A stretch of DNA of 64,000 bases from Trissonchulus latispiculum (Eukaryota > Nematoda > Enoplea > Enoplida > Ironidae): positions 1 to 64,000 of the forward strand of contig JASAND010007624.1 in NCBI GenBank assembly GCA_030248195.1, given 5' to 3'. A program made the translations under genes and the position numbers. The notes under the pieces are model-generated. The model saw only the letters and a program-made list of their open reading frames with translations. It did not search any database and had not been told where the DNA came from. Below are positions 21,648 through 32,694 of the stretch, piece after piece; within the stretch, counting starts at the first letter, position 1; the number at the start of each line of letters is the position of its first letter.

Positions 21648-22370
21648 TTGTTAGACGTGCTTTATGTTGCCTGTCAACAAAAAGCGATAATTTTAATTTG
21701 AGAACTTTTAGTAAGGTGAGTTTGTCTCTAGTGTCTTATGCATACATAAGTTATCACAACTAAGCAATGTTTTTTGCTCAAAAACGCGTGCAATTACACA
21801 CTTTTTTCTAGAAAATAGCAAAAAGATTTTGGGGACGGTGTAACGTTACTCCAAAATTTTATACAAACTTTGCCAAATAATCGGAACTTTTTCCAATGCG
21901 CATTCATTTGTTTCCACATATTAACGTTTCAGGGGGGGCTTCTTAGTTTTATTTTAGGTCATATCTAAGGATTAGTTAGATTAATATTATATTTATTACA
22001 GTTATTTGCTCATTCATTCTACACACCAAGAATTTTCAGTTGCTGATGCAAAGATTTAACTCTGTCTTTGCAAAGCTTTGTGCTATAGGATATCTTTCGA
22101 AAGAATTTTGGGCCCTATGCACTCCTAATTTCTATCAAGTCAAAATTACCCTAGCGTAAATCTTGTTGCTGCTTTGTTAAGTTCTCTAGCTACGTACCAA
22201 TGAATGCAGGTCGTTCGTTGTAATTGCTCAATTTTTTAATTTTGTCGATCTGATTTGGTGATGCTTAAACAAATTTTGGTATATGGATGATATAACGGTA
22301 ATTAGGACAATAGTATATATATTTAATGATTTATATTTATTTATATATCCAGATACATTAGTACTTAATT
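21648..22370. other. Unassigned AT-rich DNA
   Basis: No ORF or element boundary was recognised. The last part probably belongs to the retroelement fragment that follows. Confidence 0.45.
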
Positions 22371-22768
22371 AAGAAAATGTTAATAGTGGCCATGCATGTG
22401 TCTTAGATATAAATGTAACTATAATTGGTAATAAGTTCGAATGTGGGGTATATGATAAAACAGATGATTTTAATTTTTCAGTGGTTAAGTTTCCTAATAT
22501 TAAAGGTAATTTTTCAGAGAATGTAGCATATAGAATTTATTTAAATGAAATACGTAGATACTTAATCATGTACTAACCTTGATAATTTTGTATTTCGGGT
22601 ATCAAAAGTAATTAAACTATTGATTAATAAAAATTATTCAAAAAGAAAACTTAAATGTCATTTTCTAAATAATCTTAAAGGAATCTCATATAGTAATGAT
22701 ATCTTACATAATCAATCGGTAGAGGTTTTATGGAAATTAGTGACTCAATGTTTGCACGCACAGTATGA
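22371..22768 (+). pseudogene. Reverse-transcriptase fragment (YDKTDDFNF type)
   Basis: The frame from about 22383 reads GHACVLDINVTIIGNKFECG, then VYDKTDDFNFSVVKFPNIKG and AYRIYLNEIRRYLIM. After a frameshift near 22575 it continues NFVFRVSKVIKLLINKNYSK and ends LHNQSVEVLWKLVTQCLHAQ. This resembles the region after the catalytic motif in a family of invertebrate reverse transcriptases (LDLDI..., YDKRDDFNF.I.NFP, YGVYISQL). I am unsure whether the family is Penelope-like or another clade. Only the C-terminal part survives. Confidence 0.55.
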
Positions 22769-22817
22769 GGTATAAGTGGATTTTATGTATAACTTCACGA
22801 ATGTCTGGAGTTGATCG

Positions 22818-22880
22818 GTAGGGGACGAAACGACCTTTAACTACAAAATTTAACGTGGGATAACCTTGATGAGTCCCTCA
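22818..22880 (+). ncRNA. Hammerhead-like motif pair downstream of the RT fragment
   Basis: GGGGACGAAAC (22821-22831) and TGATGAGTCCC (22867-22877) carry the GAAA and UGAUGA halves of a hammerhead core. GTCCC can pair with GGGAC as stem II. The halves occur in permuted order, and the core base expected as C before UGAUGA is T. It may therefore be a decayed or coincidental motif. Penelope-like retroelements are known to carry hammerheads. Confidence 0.3.
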
Positions 22881-22885
22881 ATCGG

Positions 22886-23276
22886 GTTGGTCGGGCATAA
22901 GGCGATCCGTATATGAAATTTCACCTTAACATATGTGCCATTTATATATACACTTTTAATTACGGGTTTTGGTTATGTATATTGCTGCTTATTTTATGGT
23001 TTATTTTCAGTTTGGTTTATTTGATTTTATTGCTTTCACTATGTCGGTACCTATGGATACTGTGAGAAGCGAAGATGGATATGATACGGCTGATAATCGC
23101 AGTGGCTCAGATGAAACTATGCTTGAATTTGAAACTGTAGTCCATAAAAGTGGGTTTATTTTATTGTATGTACCTTTTATTTATTTTAGCAATGGTTTCG
23201 GTTTTCTCTTTGCTTTAAATTTTGAGTTTTAAATTTTAGCTTATAACGAACCGGCATAAAAAATATATAAAAATCA
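22886..23276 (+). other. Retroelement tail with short open frame
   Basis: A short frame reads MSVPMDTVRSEDGYDTADNR, then SGSDETMLEF, acidic and possibly an exon piece. It is bounded by TTTTCAG upstream and AAGTGGGTTT downstream. I do not recognise the product. Confidence 0.3.
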
Positions 23277-24016
23277 TGCTGCCGTCCCATTCCCGCAATC
23301 AGGTAACTGCAGGAGCAGGATCATCCAGGACTGGGTTATCTATCAACCAGCGTCGGCAATCGGACTCCAGTTTCAGGGGACACGTCCTTGTTGCTGCAGG
23401 ATGCGGGTTCTTCCAATTCCAGGCAAGCGTCTAACGCCAATGCCCAGGCGTCGTCTTCACACCGACATCCAGTGTCCTTAATCCCGCGCGGATCTGACAG
23501 TACTGCTCCATCTCCAGGTTGGGCTTGGCGACAGGGTCACGGTCCATCTGATTCTTCAATGCGAGGCCCCGGTGTCAGTGCTACCCACTCATCGTCTTCA
23601 CGACGAGATCCAGTTGCCCCCTTAATCCGGCGCGGATCTGACAGCACTTATCCAGGCTGGACTCGGCGACCGCATTGGGGCCCATCACGTTCGTCAAGGC
23701 GAGACTCTGATGGCAGTGGCCACTTGTCGTCTTCGCACCGAGATCAAACTGCCTTCCGGAGTGGATCAGATGGGTGCTCGTCTCGTGCTCGCGGTCCCTA
23801 TCCCGGTGAAAATCTGTCAAATCCCCGCCCTGCCATCACCTATGCCCGGCTTCATGTCTTTCACGTTTCAGATGACGACTGCCATCTGGGCCCATTTTCC
23901 CGCCATGACATTGCCATTGCCCTCGGCGGCGACCGTGGCGAGCACCGCTTTTGGTGCATTTGGCAACTGTTCACGTTTATTCATCTGAAACAGCTTGGAC
24001 TGGGGCTTGAGACGGC
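23277..24016 (+). pseudogene. Second copy of the SGNH-element N-terminal ORF
   Basis: This is nearly identical to the complement of 14105-14825. It carries the same SSS.RD and R.GSDG repeats and the FHVSDDDCHLGPFSRHDIA stretch. It stops at 24016, where a TTAA element begins, so the SGNH half is absent. The close identity to the other copy points to recent mobility or duplication. Confidence 0.7.
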
Positions 24017-25032
24017 TTAAGGTGCTGGTATCCTTTTGTGCAGTGCTTTTGTGGTGATTTTTCGAAACGCTATAACTTTCGCAAAGCTTGGAGTTGGAAA
24101 GAGCTTTATACATCGTTTTAAAGCTCATAATCTGTACATTAACATGAGCTTACGAAACTAGCAAAATTGGCAAGAAAATAGCAAAAAATTTCCGACATGC
24201 TTACATCTGACAGACTGAATATGGACCAAAAATTTTTGAACATCGATTTCTCAAAACTGTAAAATCGGCCAAAATTTCTTCTTGTGCCATGATATGAAGG
24301 ACATGTGGGCCGAGGGACATTTTTTTGGATTTGGCTCAACAAGTCTCAGAACTCCAGAAAATCCGGCAAATGCGCGATGACACGAAATTTCGCAACTTTC
24401 TATTCAGTTTTCTCACAACTGGAGATGTTTTAGCTCAAACCAAGAAAAATGTCCCTCCGTAATATGGCGAATTTTCATTCAGCCAAAAATCACGCGAATC
24501 CATCGGGTAGTTTTTGAGAAATCGATGTTCAAAACAAAATAATCGCAATTTTGCCAAAATAGTTTTTCGGCGAATTCTCTAGCTTAAAGCAACGAACTCC
24601 AGCGAATAGGTATTGATAAAATGCGCAATTGGACGGTGTATCGATTGAGTATAAATAAGCCGAAATTGTCTGTAAGATTTGGCAGTAATTTTGAAAAAAC
24701 TGATTTCTTCAAAAATGGCCATTTTTTGACCCCAAAAATCGTTTTTGGCTTATACTGCCTTAACCACTCGAGGTAGCTCAAAAGTTGTAAAAGCAACAAT
24801 GTTCATTTTGGCACCCTCTTTCCAGCCATAACACCCAATTGGGTGTAGAGACCATGTACTGAGAGAATAAGGGCAAAAACCAAAACTTTCTTATCGTTAC
24901 ACCTAAAAATCCGGGACTGGTCCCAGAATGTTAAAGAGCACGAAAATAATGTATTTGGAAAGTTTCATCTACTTTCACGAAGAATTGAAGCTTGTAGCGT
25001 CGAATTTACACAAAGCGATACCAGCACCTTAA
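24017..25032. mobile_element. TTAA element, GGTGCTGGT subfamily, copy 3
   Basis: TTAA is at 24017-24020 and 25029-25032. The TIRs are GGTGCTGGTATC and its complement, with TTTGTG following on both sides. The interior is the inverted counterpart of 7854-9235 without that copy's Harbinger-like insertion. Confidence 0.85.
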
Positions 25033-25199
25033 GATCGTACAGAGTGGTCAAGAGTGGTAGTCAATGGACCAGCGGCTTTCATGGACGGATTACGTCTGGG
25101 CCCATAAGTCAGTCAATTTCGCTTTGTTTGAAGGCTGCAAATGACTTAACAAACATTTAGATTGAAAGAAACAATTTTCGCTATATACGCTGGCTTTTT

Positions 25200-25580
25200 C
25201 CTACAGGGGGTGGGGGTGGGGGGGCGCCCCACCAGAAATTCGTTCCCCCCAGACTTGGGTCGCCCCCCCCAGAATCGCCCCCACCCCAGCATTCCGGGCC
25301 TTCCCTCCCAGAACTTTAAAGTGCCCGGAAGAATAGGGTTTTGAGGGTAAATCTTGAAAAATGTTTCCGGCTTCGCCCAATTTTTAAACATTTTAAGCAG
25401 TTTTTAGCTATTTCAAGCTTAACTTTAGGTTACAAATAGTTAATATTTTAGCTCAGCAGCAAAAACTAGCTATTTTCTAAGCATTTTTCGAAAAAATTTT
25501 CTCCCCCCCCAGAAATCCGTGCCCCCCCAGACCTGGGGGTGGGACCGCCCCCCAGAAATTTTTGCCTAGGAAAAAGCCAG
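25200..25580. mobile_element. CTGG-family short element, copy 3
   Basis: The TIRs are CTGGCTTTTTCCTA and TAGGAAAAAGCCAG, a perfect inverted match. The 5-bp duplication ATACG is at 25195-25199 and 25581-25585. Poly-G/C blocks adjoin both ends. Confidence 0.83.
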
Positions 25581-25585
25581 ATACG

Positions 25586-26129
25586 TATTTATCTAACGAA
25601 TTTTTGAAACGTGTGGACGTGCCGCAGCCGCAAATAGAACAGTTTACTATTTTTATTTATTTATTTAATCCCGAGAAATTTACGTGGGGTTAGTATTGTA
25701 GAAATTATTACAACACGTGAATTACTCCGCGGCCTCCCAACCCATAGCACCGCCTCCACATACAACAGTGTAATACATCTGCCGCGGCAATGCGCATGCA
25801 TGCAATCAATGGTTTTGAAAAGAATCAGCTTAAGTAAAACATGGAGCTTGAGGAAGAAATAAAACCAATACCGTTGCTGTCAAAAACCGGTCAAAATGGC
25901 TCAAACTTGAAAGTTCTCGGAACAGGCTTGTATGGGCATTATTCGAAAGCCCTCGAATACCTGAGAAAATGTTGTAATAGAGACAAAGTCCGAAAGTGAA
26001 CAGAAATTTGGTTTTGGACTGCTTTGTGCAACAAATAGTACTCGATACGGTGATGCTGCAAATGATCAAAATGAGAAGTAACGGAAACTTTTCAGGATAT
26101 CATTCGAAAGCTCCTACATACACATACAC
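25586..26129. other. No gene recognised
   Basis: Mixed AT-rich sequence. The frames here show no domain or compositional sign of coding. Confidence 0.45.
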
Positions 26130-26575
26130 CTATGGCTATAAGGCTGTAATTTGGAATAAAAGGAGGCCCTATAGGAGTCCTCATTTGTGCCAAATGGCAA
26201 GAAATTCTGCAGCGTGAAAAAAATTTTATGCCAGCTTTAATCTTCAAAAATTGCCAAAATCGCCTTTTTTGGGCAATGGTACCCCAGAAATAAAAAAATT
26301 CAAATTTTTCGAAATTAAAATTTTTTGAAATGTTTGAACTCAGCGTGGTCGAAAAACACCCACAAATGATTTCAGCTCGATTAGTGAAGGTTTGAGACTT
26401 CTATGGCTGCAGAAAGATTCTACACAGGATCGGACAGACTGAAAATGGCGGTTTCGGCAATTTTTGAAGATTAAAGTTAATATAAAAATTTTTTCACGCG
26501 GCAGAATTTCTTGCCATTTGGCACAAATGAGTACTCCTATAGGCCTCCCTTTATGCCAAATTACAGCCTTATTGA
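26130..26575. mobile_element. Fold-back repeat with ~140-bp arms
   Basis: The left arm (about 26135-26275) and right arm (about 26445-26575) are inverted copies. They share ATTTGTGCCAAATGGCAAGAA, the TCTTCAAAAATTGCC region and a truncated AGGAGGCCCTATAGGAG-type motif. No flanking duplication was found, so the true ends are uncertain. Confidence 0.6.
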
Positions 26576-26727
26576 TCGCACCAGTAATACAATATTCCTT
26601 TCGTTAGACAAAAATTTTTAAATCTTTGCCGAAACTTCAACTTTGAAGAGTTATTCCCTTAGATGCAGATACAGTACATTCATAAAAAATAGTAACTTTT
26701 CGCGACATGTCGCCAATTATTCGTCTG

Positions 26728-27160
26728 GCGACAATCGCGAAAATTTGGCGATTATCGCAGAAATTTGGCGAAATGTCGCCAAAACTAGAATTGAAATTGT
26801 CGCAAAGCCGCCCGCGACAATCGCGAAAATTTGGCGATTATCGCAGAAATTTGGCGAAATATCGCCAAAACTAGAACTGAAATTGTCGCCAATCCGCCCG
26901 CGACTATCGCGAAAGTTTGGCGATTATCGCAGAAATTTGGCGAAATATCGCCAAAACTAGAACTGAAATTGTCGCAAAGCCGCCCGCGACAATCGCGAAA
27001 GTTTGGCGATTATCGCAGAAATTTGGTGAAATATCGCCAAACTAGAACTGAAATTGTCGCAAAGCCGCCCACGACAATCGCGAAAGTTTAGCGATTATCG
27101 TAGAATATTGGCGATAAGTCATGATGTGACTATATATTCGCGACAATCGCGGATGTTTGG
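26728..27160. repeat. 86-bp tandem repeat, about five units
   Basis: Units start at 26728, 26814, 26900, 26986 and 27071, a period of 85-86 bp, and a degraded unit starts near 27140. Each unit is full of GCGA/TCGC inverted motifs such as GGCGATTATCGC and GCGACAATCGCG. All frames stay open across several units, which gives ORFs that are not genes. Confidence 0.88.
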
Positions 27161-27769
27161 CGATGGTCGTAGAACACAAGCGAATTATCGCCAATTCTGA
27201 AGTAAAGTTGTCGTTAGTGAATTCGCGATAATCGTTTCTTCTTAACGATCATCGCACGCTTTTGACACAATTCCCTAAGGAGTTATTTGCGAAAATCGTC
27301 AATGACTCACGGCTGTCATCAAAAATAAAGAGTTGTCCTTAATTCACCACTGTTGTAGACACTTAAATTGCTATAATTTCCGATTTCCCCTTATTTTGCA
27401 AAACTCTTTATCAAACTTCTCATCTGAATCACACTCTTAAAAATCTCCTGCAGAAATTACAGGAATTCTTGTAGTTTTCTACAAAAGTGTTCCTGTGCAG
27501 TCAGTCAGTGAAACTGCAGCTGCAGAATGATGTGTGGTCACCTTGAAAAATAACGATATGTTTTGTTTTGGGTGTTTAAGATCTGTGAGAACTACACAAA
27601 ACACAGTGAGAAATGAGAAGTATACAAGGATAAGATAAAATTGAAGAAACTAGGATGTAAGACCAAAAAATGTGCGTACAAACTTTAATAAAATTTTCCT
27701 TTCGTTAGCCAAAAATTTTTAAATTTTGGCCGAAACCTCAACTTTGAAGAGTAATTCCCAGAGATGCAG

Positions 27770-28754
27770 TTAAGGTGGTAGTACCACTACCGGGTGGACT
27801 TTGAACAGATACTGTGAACTACAAACTTAATCAATCGCTTTGAAATTTGGCATAATTGTTCTTTATTATGTTTTGCATCAGATGAGCTGATCTACGAGGA
27901 GCTGATCTGCGGGGACTGGCTTGCTGTCTACACAATAGGAAATGTATTAAAAGCTTGAAACTTAAATATCTCCTTCAATCCTTTATGAAAGCATTTGAGA
28001 TTTTCAGTATATGGTTAGTTTACATATACGCTCAGGCCGTTTTTTTAGTTTTTCGAAAAAGTGAGTTTTCCGTTTTTTAGCGTGTTTTGAAAATTTGTAA
28101 AATCTATATCTTGCTTAATATTGCGTTTTTCCAAAAACCAAGAAAACGGCCTGAGCGTATGCTGATGCAAAACATATTTGCAAAATTTGGTCCATTTTGA
28201 CTGAAGGAGTGACGAGAAAATCAAAAACAAAGATTCTGTAATTTTTCATTGTTTGCTTTGGTTTTAGAAATTTCCAATGCTTTCAAGCAGCTGCAAAGTG
28301 CTTTCTATTAAATAATGCACATAAATAACGCAAAAGGAACCGTTAAAACCCAATAGATTTAATTTTCGGATATACTGTTTTTACTTTACATTATGTGTGC
28401 AAACGGTCAACGTAATTCAGCTATATCAGCTATATATCAGCTATTCAGCTTCTACCGATTGTAACTTTTGATAGAAACCACGTACAGAAGAGATATGCAC
28501 ATCATTTTAAAGCTCTTTTTATGCTCTTTCACATGGCAGATTCAAATTTAGGATACAAGGCTTAAATAAAATTTTGATTATTTGCGTGTGCGCTAAGCCA
28601 TGATGGTAGCTTGCAAATTATGCACTCTCAGACACCAAAATTTTAGGCAAAGATAGCCTGCCAACCAAACGTGTTTCACCACTAGTTTCGTCATGTTTGC
28701 TTCATTTATGCCATGATTAGGTCGAAAATCCCGCTAGTGGTACTACCACCTTAA
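27770..28754. mobile_element. TTAA element, GGTGGTAGTACC subfamily
   Basis: TTAA is at 27770-27773 and 28751-28754. The TIRs are GGTGGTAGTACCACTA and its complement. The left flank (CAACTTTGAAGAGTAATTCC, then AGAGATGCAG) has an uninterrupted relative at about 26639-26670 reading GATGCAGATAC. Its interior resembles the 31368 element (TAACTTTTGATAGAAACCAC, CTTTTTATGCTCTTTCACAT) although the TIRs differ. Confidence 0.85.
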
Positions 28755-30062
28755 GATACTGGGGGGCGTTTCAAAAGACGCTCCTAAGCTTAGGAGCGCT
28801 CCTAAGTCCTGCTTAGGAGCGAACTTAGGAGAATCCCGTTTCAAAAGAGTTCTCCTTACTATTCATTTTCCTAAATCCTTAGGAGCGCCCAGACCGCTCC
28901 TAGCGGTCCTCCTAACTATTTTTACTTGTTTGCTTTGCTAATCAGTCATTGTTATTATAATTACGATTTGTCCTAAGTGAAAGAATTTATTTGTTTACTT
29001 TCTAGCTAAAGCTTTCTACTTGCTACCTCACGCTTACATTCATTTTTTTGTATATTTTTGGGTTGCTATATTAATTAATTAATTAATCATTTGCTATAAT
29101 TACACTGATTTCTAATCAAAAGTTTATTGTGGTTTGCCATCTCAAACTTGTTGCTACGCCGTTTCGTTAAACTGCTTAATTAAAACTTAATTAACTGCAA
29201 TTAAAATTGCAAAATACAAGTATAATTTTTTCAGAAATTAATTATGGCTGCCAAGGTTTAGAGAAATGTAAATGATTATTAACAGGCATACAATATTAAT
29301 ATCACTTTTTCAGTTCTAAGAATAAAATATATCTAAAAAGTGAACATCATGTAGAGCGCCACATGCCACATTTGGTGTTGGGAACGACAATCGAATTTAA
29401 AGGTCAAGGAATACTGCCAAGGGTATACAATGATAAAAATATGCCGCTAGACATATTCTTTGTTCGAGCGATAACTATACTATGCCCTTGGAACTAAATT
29501 AGCCTGATATGGACGCGATCTGAAGCTCACAGCAGACACTAATAGACCCGCACACTGAATGTGTTATTGATATTAAGGGGGTGGGTCCATTTTGGGGTCT
29601 ATTTCTCGACAATGTCCGACTTTGCTAATTTGCACATATTTATTGTCCGATTGGTTTTTGTTAACGAGTTTTTGAAATTAAAGACGGATCTCTTACGGTT
29701 AGCGAGTAATTTCACTTCAAAGTTGATGTCAGCATGTGCTAAACACAGGAAACGGAAAAAGTGGTGATATTTTCCGTGCGCCAGAGAAATCTCGCCGACA
29801 ACAAAACGGAACAGTTCAACGTCCCGTTTATATTACAAATACGAACATGAAGGGTGATTTGTAGAAAGCGGAATTTTGATTTAATCCTTCAAAATTTTTT
29901 AGTTTTTTGAAGTTTGAGAACAGCCAAACTGGACAGTTTTGCAACGTTGAAATTGGGGGTCAGCACCTTTGATGAAATTTTCTGAAAGCTCAAGTCCTAA
30001 TTAAAAATTCTACTTCATACAAATAACAGCTTATGACAAGACATTTCGAACGAATCCAACTG

Positions 30063-30813
30063 CACTCTTAGAAATGTTCCTGTAGAAACTACAGGAATCA
30101 CTTTTGTAGATGGTAAGTACGCAAAAGCTTTGTAGAAAATACAGGTTGAGTCTTGTAATTTCTACAGGTCATCGTTGGTAGCGTTTACCGGACATACTTT
30201 GGTAGAACGGATTACAAGTTAGACCAGTATTCAGTACAGATGAAACCTGTAGTTTTCACTGGTTTACAGGTTTGCTCACATGAAAGTACTCGATACGCTC
30301 ATAACGCAAATTTTGTATATAAGGGCGACAGTGGGCATAATTTTTGAAGACTGAAATTTTTGAATTTTTTCAAATTTTCAGTCTTCCAACACCCAGTGGG
30401 TGATTTTTTGTAACGGCCGCTCCCTGCCGAAAATATTTTGGGAGCGGCCGTCCCCCCCCCACACCTGCCCCCCCCCCCTTCTGAAACAACAGGTCGCTCC
30501 AGTAAAATTTACAGGTTGTCTTGTACAAAATACAGGTTTGGTATCTGATATAGGTTTGTAAAAAACGTCGAACAGAACTACAGGTTTCTTTTGTATTTTC
30601 TACAGGAAATTCCTGTAATAAAAACTACAGGTTTGCTTAGTATTTTCTACAGGAAACTCCTGTAATTTTTACTATTCCAGGGACCGGTAAGAAATACAAA
30701 AGTTACTTTTGTGGAAAATACAGGAAGCTCCGCTAGTGACTGACTGCACAAGAGCACTTTTGTAGAGAACTACAGGAATTCCTGTAATTTCTACAGGAGT
30801 CTTTTTAAGAGTG
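30063..30813. mobile_element. Element built from CCTGTAGAAACTACAGG motifs
   Basis: The ends are CACTCTTA and TAAGAGTG. Interior inverted and direct copies of CTACAGGAATTCCTGTA-like motifs cluster near both ends. The middle holds a poly-C block. A lone relative of the right end lies at 27432-27500 (CACACTCTTAAAAATCTCC). The target duplication is unclear. Confidence 0.6.
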
Positions 30814-31248
30814 TGATCCTGGTTAGCTCTGCTCGATTAAGAGATTTCTCTGGCTCAGAATTCAGAAATTTTAGCAAAATTTCGGAAATTTTTTTTTTGG
30901 CAAATAACATAAGGCTATGGCAACACAGACCTACAAAACGTTATACCATTATTGATGACTTTAGGTTAAGTTTAGATACAAATGGTGCGGGTTAGTACAC
31001 CCAGTTCGTCGCTGGGGTCAAATAGGATCTGACAACCACAATCTCAAAAACAGCGACTTTTCATATTTTTCGAAATACGTTAAATTTTATCAATCGAACG
31101 CTGCCATTGTCGGAAACATTTTTTCTTCTTGAACGATAGCCCGCAAATGCGCCAAATTCAAGTTATAGGCTGTTAAATGATTGTCGTGGTCAAGGCTTTC
31201 CAGCGCCGGTGCTACTCCGGAGTGTGCTAAGCCTTTTGGGACAAGGAA

Positions 31249-32694
31249 TAAAGCCCGGTTCATACCTGTCTCTAAGTCTCTGTCTCTAGGTCTCTGTCTC
31301 TATGTCTCTGTCTCTGGCCGGTTCATACCTGTCTCTGTCCTTTTGTCCTTTTGTCCCTAAGCTGTCCTTAAGGGGGCGCTTCCATTACCGGGACCGGCTA
31401 TCCTGCATTCAATTCTCAACCAATCTCTTTCAAATTTTCAGCAACGATAGTTGGTGTTAAGTACTAGTAATTTGCTGAGTTTGAAAAATTTATTGCTTGG
31501 CTTGCAACTTACACAAGAGGGATAATTTTAAATTTTCAAAATGGTGTCACTCATTAACGGCTAAATAAAAGTAGCTCAAATTTTGCACAAATCTATAAAC
31601 GGACCTAATGCAGGGGCACTTTTTCATTTTTTTTTGATTTGTGCAATTTTGAGTATTTAATAAATGTTCAAAAACTTTAGAAGTCGATATCGCACGGAAT
31701 TTAAGGCTTAAACAAAAACTGAAAAAAGTGCCCCTACGTACCTCTTTAATAAACGTACATGCAAAATTTGAGCCACTTTGGTTGAAGCATTTATAAGAAA
31801 GTTAAATTGGAAAATTTCACACTAATTGCTTTTGTTTTGCACATATATTATGATTTTAATAAGTTGCATAGTGCATTTTATAAAATAATAAACAAATCCA
31901 ACACAAAAGCATCATGAAATATCCTTTAGAATTCATTTTCGAACTGTTAGTTTTTACTTTGCTAAACGAAATGAGAATGGTCAACGTAAATTTGCCAATT
32001 ATTCAACCGCCTGTAACTTTTGATAGAAACCACGTGCAGAAGTGATATGCACATCGTTGTAAAGCTCTTTTTATGCTCTTTCACATAGTGCATTCGAATT
32101 AATCGTTTGGGGCTTTAATAAAATTTCGATATTTTAAGCCATAATGGTAGCTAGCCAAGCAGATGGTTTCAGTTACTGAAATTTTGTCAAAACATGCCCC
32201 GCCAACCAAAGTAACTTCAGTTGGGATTTCTTTAAAATTGAGCAATCGGTCCAAATTTTACATCAATAATCCCGATAATGGAAGCGCCCCCTTAAGAGTC
32301 TCTAAGCGAAGTTGAACAATGCTCAACTTTTCTGCCTGTCCTTAAGAGACAGCCAATCAGAATAACGATTGATATCACGTGAAAAGTCTCAGTTACCAAA
32401 AGTAGCTGCATCTAAATCCAATATGAAAATAAGTTTTCCACATAATACAGCGTTAGCTGTTAACAAGATAATAAAAATGCTATTGTATTGTTCAATTTTA
32501 AAATATTTAGTTAGTTTTTAACTACACCAAGTGACCAATGAAATTTGAATTTGTTGTCACGTGACCGAGTCTCTGTCCTTTTGTCCCTTTAAGTATGAAC
32601 GTCTTGTCTCTATCAGTGTAGAGACAAAAGGACAGAGACACAGAGACAGAGACTCAGAGACAGAGACATAGAGACAAGTATGAACCGGGCTTAA
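31249..32694. mobile_element. Element with GCCCGGTTCATAC ends and GTCTCTG repeats
   Basis: The left end GCCCGGTTCATACCTGTCTC is mirrored by GAGACAAGTATGAACCGGGC. Both sides carry 6-7-bp tandem runs of GTCTCT(G/A). TAAA flanks the left end and TTAA the right, a slightly mutated TTAA duplication. A TTAA element at 31368-32295 is inserted into it. Confidence 0.72.
31368..32295. mobile_element. TTAA element, GGGGGCGCTT subfamily, copy 2
   Basis: TTAA is at 31368-31371 and 32292-32295. The TIRs are GGGGGCGCTTCCATTACCGG and the complement of GGGGGCGCTTCCATTATCGG. It is the inverted counterpart of 6918-7839. It is the innermost layer of the stack 28759 > 31249 > 31368. Confidence 0.85.

Noticed and set aside
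26643..27091. Two overlapping frames with repeated AKTR.EIVA.PP..IAK peptides
   Set aside because: They are products of the 86-bp tandem repeat.
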